64,000 bases of DNA from Daucus carota subsp. sativus (Eukaryota; Streptophyta; Magnoliopsida; Apiales; Apiaceae). The first letter of the stretch is position 1, and every line of letters begins with the position of its first letter. Location of the stretch: assembly GCF_001625215.2 (NCBI RefSeq), contig NC_030387.2:38773606-38837605 (forward strand). The letters are read 5' to 3'. A program made the translations under genes and the position numbers. Shown here in pieces: positions 50,501 to 61,082 of the stretch. The notes under the pieces are model-generated. The model had not been told where the DNA came from and searched no databases. It saw only the letters and a list, made by a program, of their open reading frames with translations.

Positions 50501-51700
50501 TATTATGATTCAAATCTTATATAATATATACATATATATGTATGTATTCCAATAGAAGAAAAAAAGATAAACCTTTTAAGTTGCTCGCCATCCAGCCACA
50601 TATATCATGAAAAAGATTCTTCATATATAGGATATAATTCAATTTTCATGGCATCACTCAATCGAATCAACAATCAATTGCTCAACATAATTAAAGTTGT
50701 GAAAGTATAAAGAAACCAAGTAAAGAGCATACATATAGGACATAATTCAATTCGCATGGCAAAAGTCAATTAAATCAACAATCAACAGCTCAACATAATT
50801 TAAGTTGTAAAAGTAGAAACAAACCAAGTAAAGAGCGTAACATCTCAAGAAAAATGCCTTCTTCCCAGTCTGGTCACGGAGCACATGAGCAGCACGCCTA
50901 TACTCCCTACAATCAAAATAAGACTTGGCCAGAAGGTAAAAATCATTGTCCATCTCCTCATTGTCTTCCTCTGGCACCGGAGTAGAAATATAAGAAATCC
51001 CAGCAGCAGGAGTGGAAGTTGACTCATTTGTCCGATACCGTCTCCTAATACTAGAACTTCCTCTCTGGAATCTAGTATGAGATGGGGTGTTCTTTGTATT
51101 TGATGGGTCAATCTCAATCCCCATCAACTGTTCAGCTGCCCTGTAATCAAGAAACACACACACACACACACACATGACACATACATCTCAAGATTTGTTC
51201 AAAACCCATCAAAATTGAATCTTTACTATATGGGCACACACAAAAAATTGAATATAACCTCGGTATAACCAAAACCCAAGTAATTTCAAGATTGAATCTT
51301 TACTAAATGGGCACTCACAAAAAAATAAATATTATTGCAATGCAAGCAAAACCCAAGTAATCCTAATACTTGTTTAAAACTCACCAATATTGAATCTCTG
51401 CTATGGGCACTCACAAAAATTGAATATCAATGCAATATAAGCAAAACCCATGCCATTACAAGATTTGCTTAAAGACCATCAAGATTAAATCTTTGCCAAA
51501 TGGGTGTCAATAAAAACTGAATATTAATGTAATGCAAGCAAAACCCATGTCGAATCAAGAATCAATTATGAAAAAAATCAAAAATTTGAAATTAGGGTTT
51601 ATGAGATTGGGTACCATTTGGAGGCAGAATAGAGACAACGATCGCTTAGATGACGAATTGCAGTTCGGAGCTCCGCTCTACAACTCTCCTTTGTACCCAT
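47564..51700 (-). CDS. APC8: Anaphase-promoting complex subunit 8 (APC8/CDC23)
   Basis: Predicted 580-residue TPR subunit of the APC/C ubiquitin ligase that drives mitotic exit. Exons in gene order are 51700-51615, 51140-50825, 49033-47783 and 47653-47564 (86, 316, 1251 and 90 nt, frame kept throughout). The start MGTKESCRAELRTAIRHLSD and the split codon giving KWAAEQLMGIE match plant APC8. Exon 2 has RFQRGSSSIRRRYRTNES and YISTPVPEEDNEEMDNDFYLL; exon 3 runs from AGEKRKEEEIIELEGPLGK through a series of TPR motifs (SAWTLMGHEYVEMKNTPAAI, RAWYGLGQAYEMMGMPFYAL, SRLWIAMAQCYE); exon 4 ends EQSGLPAMDVEQFPQ. Length equals that of Arabidopsis APC8 within one or two residues. The exon 2 donor (TTG|GTTTGT) is weak and lies inside a tandem duplication. 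Confidence 0.97.
49158..49491 (+). mobile_element. SINE or 5'-truncated RTE LINE in APC8 intron 2, 16-bp TSD
   Basis: The 3' half contains ggaaacagtctctctgcc, aaggctgcgtacat, ttaccctcctcagaccctg and aagcgggatatactgagtatg, the conserved 3' end of plant RTE-type LINEs and of SINEs such as tobacco TS that borrow it. It ends in a TTTGG-type tail. A perfect duplication TCTTCACATTCTATCA flanks it (49142-49157 and 49492-49507). No A/B boxes are clear in the 5' half, so a truncated LINE is as likely as a SINE. It is inserted antisense to the gene. Confidence 0.85.
50629..50836. repeat. 108-bp tandem duplication across the APC8 exon 2 donor
   Basis: Two imperfect units share ataggayataattcaatt, tcatggca/gcatggca, aatcaacaatcaa and gctcaacataatt, and end aaccaagtaaagagc. 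The equivalent bases sit 108 bp apart (50716 and 50824). The second unit covers the end of exon 2 and its real donor (50825|50824), so the first unit carries a duplicate donor-like site, AAG-type TTG|GTTTCTTT, at about 50717|50716. Confidence 0.8.
51155..51560. repeat. Microsatellite and minisatellite in APC8 intron 1
   Basis: A (CA)n run lies at 51155-51172. To its right are about four degenerate units of roughly 75-98 bp, anchored by gaatctttactatatgggcac near 51219 (core words), gaatctttactaaatggg near 51293, gaatctctgctatgggcac near 51391 and aaatctttgccaaatgggtg near 51487. Each unit also holds (a)gcaaaaccca. Confidence 0.75.
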
Positions 51701-53451
51701 TATTAATCAACCCTTAACTCTCAACTCTCTGCTTGTTGTTTATACTCTGGCCAAAGTATATATGTATGTGAAGTGGTGTTTATATTTAAGCTGTGTACTC
51801 TTTAAGCGTATGTGTTTGTGAGTTTACTGTTAAGAAGAAATTTCAAAATTTTCAAATGACAATGTTGCGGCGCGTCCGCGCTTGGCCTGATTTATTATCC
51901 CGATAATCAATTTGGTTCCGAGATATAAGAAATAACTTGTTATCTCAAAAGATATCGTACAATCAAATTAATTTATGATAATTTTTAAATTCACCAGTAA
52001 GATAAATCTGAAATTCATGCAATTTGTTAGCATTATCATACTTATCAACCATCCATAAATTAGGATTAATGAACTAAATTAATTTTGATCATTATATATT
52101 GAACCAAAATAAAAAGCTCAACCATCTATAAATTAGGATTAATCAACCAACTTAATTTTTATCATTATATATTGAACCAAAACAAAACCGTCATGATTAT
52201 CGAAAGATAGTAAAAAATCATAAGAAATCTTGTATTAGTTACTTCTATTAGAAAACAAGCAGGTGTAATGCCTACCCGATGATAAAATTTGTTGACACGA
52301 GGAAGACCATATTTTAGTAAAATGTTTTAATTTTTTGCCAAACAATGAATTATTATTAATAAAATAAATATGTGACGACTATTAACGTATTTTAATGGCA
52401 AGCCGGCGACCATTGCAAAAGCTCCAAAGCCTCGAGAGACTCTGAATGGCGGGGCTATTGTTTATTGGGCTACTCTTTGACAAGAGCCCAAATCATACTC
52501 TCTCGGGCTACTATTAAATGGGCCACGCTTGAGCTGAAGCCCAGATCATTCTCTCCCTCACACACAAATGAACTTTGGAGAGTGTTTTTATTGGGATTTT
52601 GAATGAATTTACTTTTGCAATCATAAAATCCGAGAATATTCGATTGAGATTATTTAGAATCTATTAAAATTATAGAGTATTTTATTGAAATTTTAAATCA
52701 TGCTACAAAATCTGATGGTATTGAATCAGGATTTTTAATTATATTTTAAAATCTGATGGTATTCAATTGAGATTATTTAAAATCCATTGAAATATGATGG
52801 TATTCAAATTCTGATGGATTTTTTTGAATTTCATAAAATGATGAATTTTGTGGCATTTCTCGGTGTGTTTTAAGTTTTTTGAAATCCCACCAGAATTCAT
52901 GATATTTTGAAGCATTGTTTTTAAATTCTAAAGAATCCATATCAACTCTACGACATTTTATGAAAAATCCGCACAAAATCAAAATCTCATACAATCCATT
53001 AAAATCCATACATTGAAAATAATTCATTAAAATCTCAATCCAATACATCTCCTTATTTGTGTTTTCATATTATCAAATATAAAAAACTTAGTTTGTTTTT
53101 TCATAGTATCAAATGTTTATATTTGGACTTATTAACATTAAGTGTGTATTTGTAATAGCTACAATTATTCAGGACTTCAAAATTATATTTAAATAGAGAG
53201 GAGGAAGCATAAATATGTTCAAAATTTGAGCTAAACACAGCCTGACAAGATCTTAGCAACAAACTTAAATTCATACTTACAAAGGCAAAATCACGTGTAC
53301 AAGAAGAAGAAGTAATGAAATGAAAGAACTCTACATAGCATAACTAGAATCTAGCTAAAGATCTTTTCAAGAAAATGGTTATATACGCATGATGATTCGA
53401 GGATATGAACAAGCGTGGTTCAGTTTGATGCGGTTTTAGTCATCCGATTAA
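51701..53451. other. APC8 promoter side, AT-rich repeat copy, 3' flank of the small gene
   Basis: Next to APC8 is its promoter. Several GGGCC/GGGCT words (attgggctact, aaatgggccacg, gaagccca) cluster at 52470-52545, of the kind seen near plant housekeeping genes but about 800 bp from the start codon. A tandem phrase (ccatctataaattaggattaat) occurs near 52051 and 52123. From 52590 to 53045 lies a copy of the AT-rich dispersed family (attgagattatttaaaatcc, ctgatggtattc). Confidence 0.5.
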
Positions 53452-53679
53452 CTATTTTTTATGGGTGGTTTTCTGATATTTGTCCTTGATCCACATAAAC
53501 CCACCTTTCACTTTCTTAGCTCCCGTAGAAGCTACCGTCTTTGTTTTCTCCAACCCTTTAGAAGCCACCGCACTTGTACCACTCTTCTGGGATGTTTTCT
53601 GGGAATATTCCGGCAAGGGGTCCCACTGATCAGCCCATGATGTTCCATACGAGTTGTTGTAGTTGTTTCCCAAGTCCAT
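53452..53679 (-). CDS. Small intronless basic protein, 75 residues, uncharacterised
   Basis: Complete single-exon frame starting MDLGNNYNNSYGTSWADQWD and ending WIKDKYQKTTHKK. It has no signal peptide or membrane segment. The N-terminal third is Asn/Tyr-rich with a SWADQWD core, the middle is Ser/Thr/Lys-rich, and the C-terminal block is V-K-G-G-F-M-W-I-K-D-K-Y-Q-K, which I recall from small plant proteins without a known function. Reality is supported by a TATA box about 145 bp upstream, a stop well inside, codon use like a gene, and the ABRE palindrome further upstream. The context suggests a stress- or ABA-responsive gene; that is inference from the promoter only. Confidence 0.8.
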   Translation of the reverse strand: MDLGNNYNNSYGTSWADQWDPLPEYSQKTSQKSGTSAVASKGLEKTKTVASTGAKKVKGGFMWIKDKYQKTTHKK

Positions 53680-53823
53680 CCTGACAGATACTACTGATAC
53701 TTGAAGTCTCGACCTCGAACGAGATACAATAATCTTCGATATGTGATCTGTAAAATGATCTTCGCACCAGAGAGATGAGAATTATGTATGCGTTTTTGTT
53801 TGTGTAATTTGAGGAACAGAGTA

Positions 53824-53832
53824 TTTATATAG
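53824..53832 (-). promoter_or_regulatory. TATA box of the small stress-type gene
   Basis: Reads CTATATAAATAC on the gene strand, about 145 bp upstream of the ATG. It is a near-ideal plant TATA box. Confidence 0.75.
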
Positions 53833-53968
53833 AGAAATGACGTGTTTGTTACTTTGTTTAGCGTATGGAAAGATATTACATGAAGCGTAAGTAATGAGGT
53901 GTATTACACGGTCAAGATTCAATGGCTAATGATAGACTTCGGTAGAATATTAAACGAAGGGCTGCGCT

Positions 53969-53990
53969 GACGTGGATTAATCCACGTGTA
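53969..53990. promoter_or_regulatory. Perfect ABRE palindrome
   Basis: ACGTGGATTAATCCACGT is an exact 18-bp palindrome (53970-53987) in GACGTGG...CCACGTGT context. It places two head-to-head ACGT-core ABRE/G-box-type sites about 290-310 bp upstream of the small gene's start codon and about 140 bp from its TATA box. Such paired sites bind ABF/AREB bZIP factors in other genes; here binding is inferred. Confidence 0.65.
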
Positions 53991-54503
53991 ATATATGATC
54001 CGCCACATTTCTTAAGTAAATATTTTCTGCATGTTGCTCATGTTTGACTAATGGTATCACATGATCAGATTAGTGGTTTAAGAATGTTCTAGATCGTATT
54101 AGCCTGTGTGGTTGTTTATCTAATTGGGACAAACTTGACACCTATTTCAGAATATTTAGAAAATCTTATTTATAGATAATTTAAAAAATAATATTAGATA
54201 TTAAATTAATATTTAAATATTTATAAAAAGAATTTAAAAAAAAATTATAAGATAATACATGTTGTAATCCTCCACTGTTATTTTGAGTGATCGACCATAA
54301 CTGCATCATCATAAAAAACGTTTATCACTGAATCGACATCATAAAAATTTTGCAGATCTGTAATCCCACATGATGAACAGCAGAAAATCAAAACAAAAAC
54401 AAACTCTCACAAGGAGAGACGAAATCAAACCAAATAAATTGGGACCTTATCGGAAAAAAAACGAGAGATGAATTAAGAAAAGCAAAACACAAAAAACGAG
54501 AGA
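53991..54503. other. Intergenic DNA
   Basis: No gene is seen. AT-rich spacer. Confidence 0.4.
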
Positions 54504-54644
54504 TTAGTATTTTATTTATTCAAAATAACAATCATAGAATAAATACAATTCATATTTAAGATTTGTACGGCAATACATTTCTTATTTTTAATTATATATT
54601 AATATAGGAAATATAAAAAAATACAATTCTTTTTCAAAAGTTAT

Positions 54645-54682
54645 AAAATTTATAATTTTTTTTTTGAAACCAAAAATTTATA
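54645..54682 (-). mobile_element. Micro poly(A) insertion with 10-bp duplication and an empty site nearby
   Basis: AAAATTTATA occurs at 54645-54654 and 54673-54682. The 18-bp insert, read on the minus strand, is TGGTTTC, ten A and a T. The homologous place in the neighbouring repeat copy (about 55051-55066) reads ttataaaatttatagtctt with a single AAAATTTATA and no insert, an internal empty site. Confidence 0.7.
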
Positions 54683-55160
54683 GTCTTATTTTATTAAATT
54701 TTTTCAAATTATATCACATAATATAAAGGAGGATACGAGGGCAGTGAGGTGGCGGGTTTAGAATTGTTGATTTAGTTTAATAATTTTCTTAGATTTTAAA
54801 TAGAAAATAATATTATAATCTAAAAATCAGGTTCAAGGATTGTAAGGGTAATACAATTGTTTTTTAAAGGTAATACAATTTTTTTTTTCTTATTTAGGAA
54901 TCGTAAAAGTAGTAGGATTATATTTATTCAAAATAACATTCACAGAACAAATACAATTCATATTCAAGATTTGTACGGTAATACAATTTTTATTTTTAAT
55001 TATATAATAATATAGGAATTATAAAAAAATACAGTTCTTATTTTCAAATTTTATAAAATTTATAGTCTTGTTTTATTAAAATTTTTCAAATTATATATCT
55101 CATAAATTATATTACATAAATTTGTACAAACCTGATTTAAAATATGCAAGACAACAATCA

Positions 55161-55163
<3 letters not shown>

Positions 55164-55234
<71 letters not shown>
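55164..55234. repeat. (AT)n microsatellite, about 70 bp
   Basis: Uninterrupted AT dinucleotides between the second and third copies of the long AT-rich repeat. Confidence 0.95.
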
Positions 55235-55235
<1 letters not shown>

Positions 55236-55540
55236 TACCAATAGCGAGTCTAGAATTGTTTGATTTAGTCTTATAATTCTCTTAAATTTCGAATAGAAAA
55301 TAATTTATAATTAAAAAAATTAGGTTTAAGGATTGTAAAGGTAATACAATTCTTTTGTAGAGTTAATACAATTCTTTTACTTATTTAGGAATCGTAAAAA
55401 TAGTAGGATTTTATTTATTCATAATAACAATCATTGAACAAATACAATTCATATTCAAGATTTGTATGGTAATATAATTCTTATTTTTAATTATATACTA
55501 ATAAAGGAATTATAAAAAAGAAATACAATTCTTATTTTCA

Positions 55541-57623
55541 AAAGTTAAAATACTTGTATTCTTTTTTCTTAATTGCTTTTTAAATTATATATCTAAAAAC
55601 TTATATGACATAAATTTGTATGAACCGGATTTAAAATATGCACGACGACAATCAATCAATGTATATAAATAATCAAATTTTTATACGGAGTCTGCATCAA
55701 ATTAAAACAACTAGATACACTCTAATCTCACTACTCCTGTATATTTGCTCCTAGTAATCTCACTACTCCTGTATATTTGCTCCCAGGTTGACTGACTCCT
55801 GTTTTGAGACCAGATCCAATTTCAATTCCAGACAAGTATATAAGATAGATATCTCAGTTCCGGACAAGCATACTACCACTACAAGAACCGGTGCGACCAT
55901 ACAAATTTCACATGAGATTTGCAGACCTATAGCAAATCAATTAACCATGTAATTGAAGTAAATGTGTTTCATCCTACTGAATATGTTCGAATTAATGGGT
56001 CGAATCAATGAATTAACTAGGCAGCCAATTGATTTATGTGGTGGGTTTGGATTAATATGGTAGGTTTGAAATTCACATGATCTTGCCTTAGTAGACACAT
56101 CAGAGTTTTATTTTAACTGTCTAAAGGTGTCGTAAATGGAAAAAATAAAGAGTTTGTGTTAGCTTAGTTTATTGTTTGGATCATATATCTTTATTACCCG
56201 CTTCCATAGCTGTGTCAATAGAAATGGAAAATCGGATTCGAACTAGAACTGAGGAGGCTTTTGCTAAAGATGATATTATATTCTTGGTTGTAATTTTTTA
56301 TCTTCCTTTTAATCATTCTTTTATACTTATTGAATAGTGTCTCTGTGTCTCAAAATGTATAAAGGTCAATCAAGTGGATAAATATCCAAGAAAAGTGATA
56401 CCGATTGTTGTTTTTGGTGACATAAAACTATGTTTTTGTGTTAAATTTACGGCAACTCTGAGTTTGTAATTTGTAGTAGATTATAATATTTATCATGAAT
56501 AATTTAAATTAATTATATATCATTTTCTGTAACCACATATGTTCCTTTCATGATGTCAAAGATTTCGAGCTACTACTTAAGTTATTAAATTTAATGAACT
56601 ACACATGGAGTAAGCTTTTGATCTTTTTATATAGTGTACTAGCAGTTCTTATATCCAATTTTTTGAAGTCAGGGCACTTTAGTAATTATTTTCATATTTA
56701 TTTTTTTTCAATATTTAATATGATAGTTATACGTAATGTAAAATTTGATAGAGTTATTATTTATAACTTCTATAATTATTCTCGGTATAGAGGTCATACA
56801 TACAATGTTTTAAAGTTTTTTTGTTAGGCAATTTAAATTTTTTTTTATATTTGGTTATACTACTGGCAAACATCAATTTAAAATTTAATATTTTGCATTT
56901 GCAGGCATACAATTTTTTAGAATTTTTTTCTTTGCCAAACAGACTTAATTACTTGATACCGATAAGTCCAATATTCAAAGTTTAAATTACACCATATGGA
57001 TCAATGGTTTACTCTAAGATGTCCTTAATCAGGTACCTAACAGGTCAATACGTTTATTGCAGCACTATCCGATTATAATCATTACATGATTAATTAAGAA
57101 GTAACCAAGGTGAGCTATAATAAAGCCGTATTGGACATAGAATCACATAGTTATTTGTGTGCATTATAAATTTACTATAATAATTTAATAAACATTTAAT
57201 ATGAAATTAATCATTATTACAACTTTATAGTTAATTAAATAATAAAATAAATTCTACAATTGGTTAGAGAAGGATAAAAGGGGATCGAGATATTGTTAAA
57301 AAAATTAATTAAATCAATTACTTTGAGATCAATTGTTTATTTAATATTTCAAATACGATTTAACACAAATATGATTGTAATTTAAAATTGGTATATTATC
57401 TTATTTGATCAACAATACAAATTAATCATATAAGTTTGACATAGTTAAATTTAATTTAATTTGATCTAGTTAAAAAATGTTCTTTTAAAAAAAATCTGAA
57501 GGCAACGAAGTAATTATTCAAAAAAATCCTACTCTTACGTCTACCGATCCATCCGACCCGACCCTCCATATCGTACCCGTTTTCTCCAAAAATTGAACCT
57601 TTAAAAAATTCAAGTCAAAGAAA
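55541..57623. other. AT-rich intergenic DNA
   Basis: A 33-bp phrase (taatctcactactcctgtat and the next bases) is tandemly duplicated at about 55721-55786. The rest is AT-rich spacer. A 77-codon frame at 56594-56827 is rich in Phe, Tyr, Ile and Asn, as expected of AT-rich non-coding DNA. Confidence 0.45.
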
Positions 57624-58326
57624 ATGTCCACTTTACCGGTGCATCAACGACGTGAAATCCTACTCCGTTTACCTGTTAAATCTTTAATTCGATTTAAAGT
57701 AGTTGAAAAAGCTTGGAAAACATTAATTGAAGACAAAATTTTCGTGATTGATTACTTTAATCATCATGCTGAAGATGGAGTTCTTGTGCATAAATATCAA
57801 ATCTAAATAATGAAGAGAGAGTAATATGTCATTCGTCAAAATATTTGCAAATTGTCGGTTGCGTAGAGGGATGGTTTGCCTGCGTAATATAAATAATTTT
57901 TGTCTGTGGAATCCGACGCTAAATTAGTTAGTTAAATTTACGCTACCACCTATGTTTCTTGGTACGTTTCATAATTACCATCTTAATCGTGCTCGTCTTA
58001 AGAACACTGGACTTGGTTTTAATCGTTCAACTAAAGATTATGAAATCGTGGTTTGTTATGAACTGCGTAATTCGACAGTTATTGGGATGTATTACTCTTC
58101 TGATGATGCCATTTGGCATAAATTCAAAGTTCTTGATTGTTTAGTAAATCCAGATAGCATTTCTTTGTACAATCTGGATCATACATCGCCCTGTGTTACC
58201 ACTGATTATTCTTTATACTGGGCCAATTGGTCTACGATGAACGGCAAGTACGAAATCTTTTCAGACTTAAGAATCGTCGAATTTGATGTTGAAAAAAACA
58301 AGTTTAAGCCTCTTCCTGTGTTTTGA
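57624..58326 (+). pseudogene. F-box (F-box/FBA-type) pseudogene
   Basis: Begins with a good F-box: LPVHQRREILLRLPVKSLIRF and KVVEKAWKTLIEDKIFVIDYF, the SCF substrate-receptor motif. The frame ends at TAA 57804-57806. Homology resumes in the +1 frame at about 57871 (GMVCLRNINNFCLWNPTL, the usual NGL(V/I)CL...WNP block), is interrupted by TAG at 57925-57927, and continues to 58326 with LGFNRSTKDYEIVV and SSDDAIWHKFKVLD. So there is at least one frameshift and one in-frame stop. Typical members are 350-420 residues; here the kelch/FBA-like part also ends early. It was probably an intronless F-box gene that has decayed. Confidence 0.85.
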
Positions 58327-59274
58327 TATCCTAGTTTTCGGGCACGCCATTTTGTAACGAAATTGAAGTACAATGGACAATTTGTGTGTGATGTGTAGAA
58401 AAAAAAAGAGAAAGCGAACCAAAAATAACTTCAGAGAATGTAGGAGTCGTGGCGTGAATTAACACTGCTTTAAAATTGAATTTGCTTCTTAGGTGTAGTA
58501 CAAAGAAATAGATTGAAAACACTATTGATCATTTCCCAAAAATATACTTATATCTATATCTATATGAGAGGAAAATTGTTTTTGTGTATATTCAAACATA
58601 AGAGGGAGACTTTTTTTATAAGAGCTAAAACTTGTAATTCCAAGAATTACCAAAAAAACACCATTAATTCAAGGAGGTAAAAAGGATCCAAAATGAAAAG
58701 TCACAAACTGAAAAGTTTTGAAAATTTTTCTTTTAAAGCAAATTATAGAAATAATATTTATATTAATATTAATTCTTACATTCCCCAATATGCTGCAAAA
58801 GAAAATAATTTAAGTAATGCAATTGGCAATGGATAGTCGATTTTAAGCATCAATATCTTGTGGACTTGAATTGATACCGGTGCATACAAACATGCCTCAA
58901 AACCATGTGAGGTAGAAAATCCTTGAACCTCTCACGTTAGTTAGTGAAAACATATTTGCGCATTTTAACCTTTATCAAATCAAGAAATGATTTCGCAAAT
59001 TATATTTTTCTTATAAAAGTGCCTCCACATTGTACCTGAATTTTCGTGAACGCAGCCAAATGACTCTCATAGGGGGTTGGGCATAGCCCCCACATTCACA
59101 TAGGTAAGTTCATCAAGTTTGTATTGTCGCAAACCACAAATTATGAACTTATTAAGAGCATTAGCTCATCCAAACACATTTGACAATAATAAAAATACTA
59201 CATCACTTTATTAATAAGAATGGTAGTAGTATATAAATACGAGTTCTTTTATGATTTCGTTTGACCCATTGAAC
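58327..59274. other. Spacer, possibly containing worn Copia LTR sequence
   Basis: Lies on the 3' side of the minus-strand Copia RNase H fragment, where its polypurine tract and LTR would be expected. I recognise no clean LTR ends. No gene is seen. Confidence 0.35.
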
Positions 59275-59660
59275 TTAAACAAATTTAAGATGGGTGTCCA
59301 TCACAATCCACTCCACAATAGGCTTTAAACTTATTCCTTGTGCTGACTCCAACACTAATTTTCTACAAAGGCCTTTGGTGAAAGAATCTGCAATATTCCT
59401 CTCTGATTTTACATACTCGAGCGATATCACATTATTTCTGATCAGACTTCGAATTATAGCATGCCTCAAGCGAATATGTCTTTTCTTCCCACTGTAGAGT
59501 TGATTATTCGCTAGTCCCATTGCAGTTTGTGAGTCACAATGCATTGAAATTGATGGAGTTAGCTTCCCCCACAAAGGAATATCAGCAAGTAAACATCTTA
59601 GCCATTCGGCTTCTTGACCAGCACTCCAACGCAATAAACTCAGATTACTGTGTGGATTTA
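59275..59660 (-). mobile_element. Copia RNase H fragment
   Basis: The minus-strand frame encodes the end of a Ty1/Copia polyprotein: GQEAEWLRCLLADIPLWGK, MHCDSQTAMGLANNQLYSGK, KRHIRLRHAIIRSLIRNNVI, LEYVKSERNIADSFTKGLCR. The RNase H acidic residues in HCDSQTA and NIADSFTKG are present. The protein-coding match begins abruptly at about 59660; upstream lies AT-rich DNA with no reverse transcriptase, so only the 3' end of the element remains. Confidence 0.9.
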
Positions 59661-59724
59661 GCATGACAAGTTTGTTTTGAAGATTTCCAAGTTTGTTTTG
59701 AAGAATAATATTATATAATACCAA

Positions 59725-60019
59725 ATAATATTATATGGAAATAGTATTATATAATATCAAATAATTATATTATAATATTAAATTGTAACAAATAATTATA
59801 TTATTTTCTCAAAATATATTATAATAATATTATTTTGATGTATTATATAATAATATAAAATCATTTGATATATTACATTATATTATTTGATATATTATTA
59901 AATTATTTGATATACTATTGTTTTTCTATTTTTTATTGTTTGATCGAAAATAAAATAATAACTTTATTTTTTATTTTTTATATTATTATATAATATATAA
60001 TATTATTAAAAATAGGAAG
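59725..60019. other. Very AT-rich DNA rich in atattat words
   Basis: Low-complexity AT-rich stretch of repeated atattatttgatatatta-type words. No gene. Confidence 0.5.
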
Positions 60020-60355
60020 ATATTATATAATCCTCAAACCCTGAAATTCGTAAAATTACGGTATCAAAAGTGAATACAAAAATCTAATACAAGGTCACAA
60101 TTAATATTATGTTTATAAATATGATTCAATAAACACTATTATAGTATATATAATCCTCGAATCCTAAAATCCGTGAAATTATGGTATCAAAAGTGAATAC
60201 AAAAATCTGATATAAGATCACAATTAACATTATATTTATAAATATGATTCAGTAAACACTATTATACTATATATAATCCTCAAACCGTGAAATCCGTTAA
60301 ATTATGGTATCAAAAGTGAATTCGAAAATCTGATAAAAAAGTCACAATTAACATT
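60020..60355. repeat. Three tandem copies of a 123-bp unit
   Basis: The word tcctc(a/g)aa-cc(c/g)tgaaat(t/c)cg starts at 60031, 60154 and 60277, exactly 123 bp apart. Each unit continues with taaattatggtatcaaaagt, gaatacaaaaatctgata and aacactattata. The third unit is truncated. Confidence 0.92.
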
Positions 60356-60371
60356 TGAGAACATACACCCA

Positions 60372-61003
60372 ACTTTGGTTATACCAAAAGATTGAGAACA
60401 ATTAACATTTGGAAACCTACGATGGGTCCAGTTTCATCATAAGGAGGACAAAGCATGGGTATTAAATGGTGGACCGTGGAGTTTTGACAATGCCATGTTG
60501 CTTATTGAACAAATACCGTTGGGGGAAGAACCTCTCAAAGTACCTCTCCGGTGGCTAAATATATGGATCTAGATTCATGATTTACCTAGTGGATTTCTGT
60601 CAGAGGCAGACTGGCAGTAGGTCAACAACTTGGTAATTTTTTCAGAGAGTTTCTTCAGTACGATGAGAAAAATAATGGTAGTATTTGGAGGGAGAGCATG
60701 AGGGTGAAAATTCGCCTAGATGTTAGAAAGCCCTTGAAAAGGAAGAAGAAAATCAAAAGAAGAAATGGAACTGAGTTTGTAGTAACATGCAAGTATGAGC
60801 GTCTTGGGGATTTATGTTTTGTTTGTGGGTTGGTAACTCATACTGAAAGATTCTGTAGGAAATCTATTGATAATCGAACTGAGAATGGTGTTAAGGAGTG
60901 GGGTGCATGGTTACGAGCACCGTCGCGTAGAGGAGCTGGCCAGGGCGGCAGTAAGTGGCTGAGGGAGGAAGATGATACAGGCTGGACGGCGCGAATTGGG
61001 TGA
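60372..61003 (+). mobile_element. LINE ORF1-type DUF4283/zinc-knuckle remnant
   Basis: Reads LRWVQFHHKEDKAWVLNGGP, WSFDNAMLLIEQIPLGEEPL and LRWLNIWI, the DUF4283 pattern of plant non-LTR retrotransposon ORF1 proteins. An in-frame TAG and a frameshift near 60570-60625 follow, then LGNFFREFLQYDEKNN, WRESMRVKIRLDVRKPLKRK and CKYERLGDLCFVCGLVTHTE with the zinc knuckle C-x2-C-x4-H-x4-C (CFVCGLVTHTERFC). The last part (60698-61003) is an open frame. No reverse transcriptase follows. This is a decayed fragment next to the broken end of the NAGLU pseudogene. Confidence 0.82.
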
Positions 61004-61082
61004 GAGAATAACCTCCCGATTGTTACGGGCGTGAATTCAGGAGAAGAGATTTTGGATATGATTGATAAGAGTGATATTCAGA

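Larger units (their letters stand above)
54504..55540. repeat. Three direct copies of a roughly 410-480 bp AT-rich unit
   Basis: Copies start near 54504, 54911 and 55390 with (g/t)attttatttattcaaaataac, continue atacaattcatattcaagatttgta(c/t)ggtaat, then taattatatactaat and gaattataaaaaaatac, and later gtttaaggattgtaaaggtaatacaatt. The second interval is longer because of an (AT)n tract. Copy 1 carries a micro poly(A) insertion that copy 2 lacks. No coding was recognised. Confidence 0.8.

Noticed and set aside
52470-52545. GGGCC/GGGCT cluster as an APC8 core promoter
   Set aside because: Site II-like words are present but lie about 800 bp from the start codon, too far to claim as core elements without start-site data.
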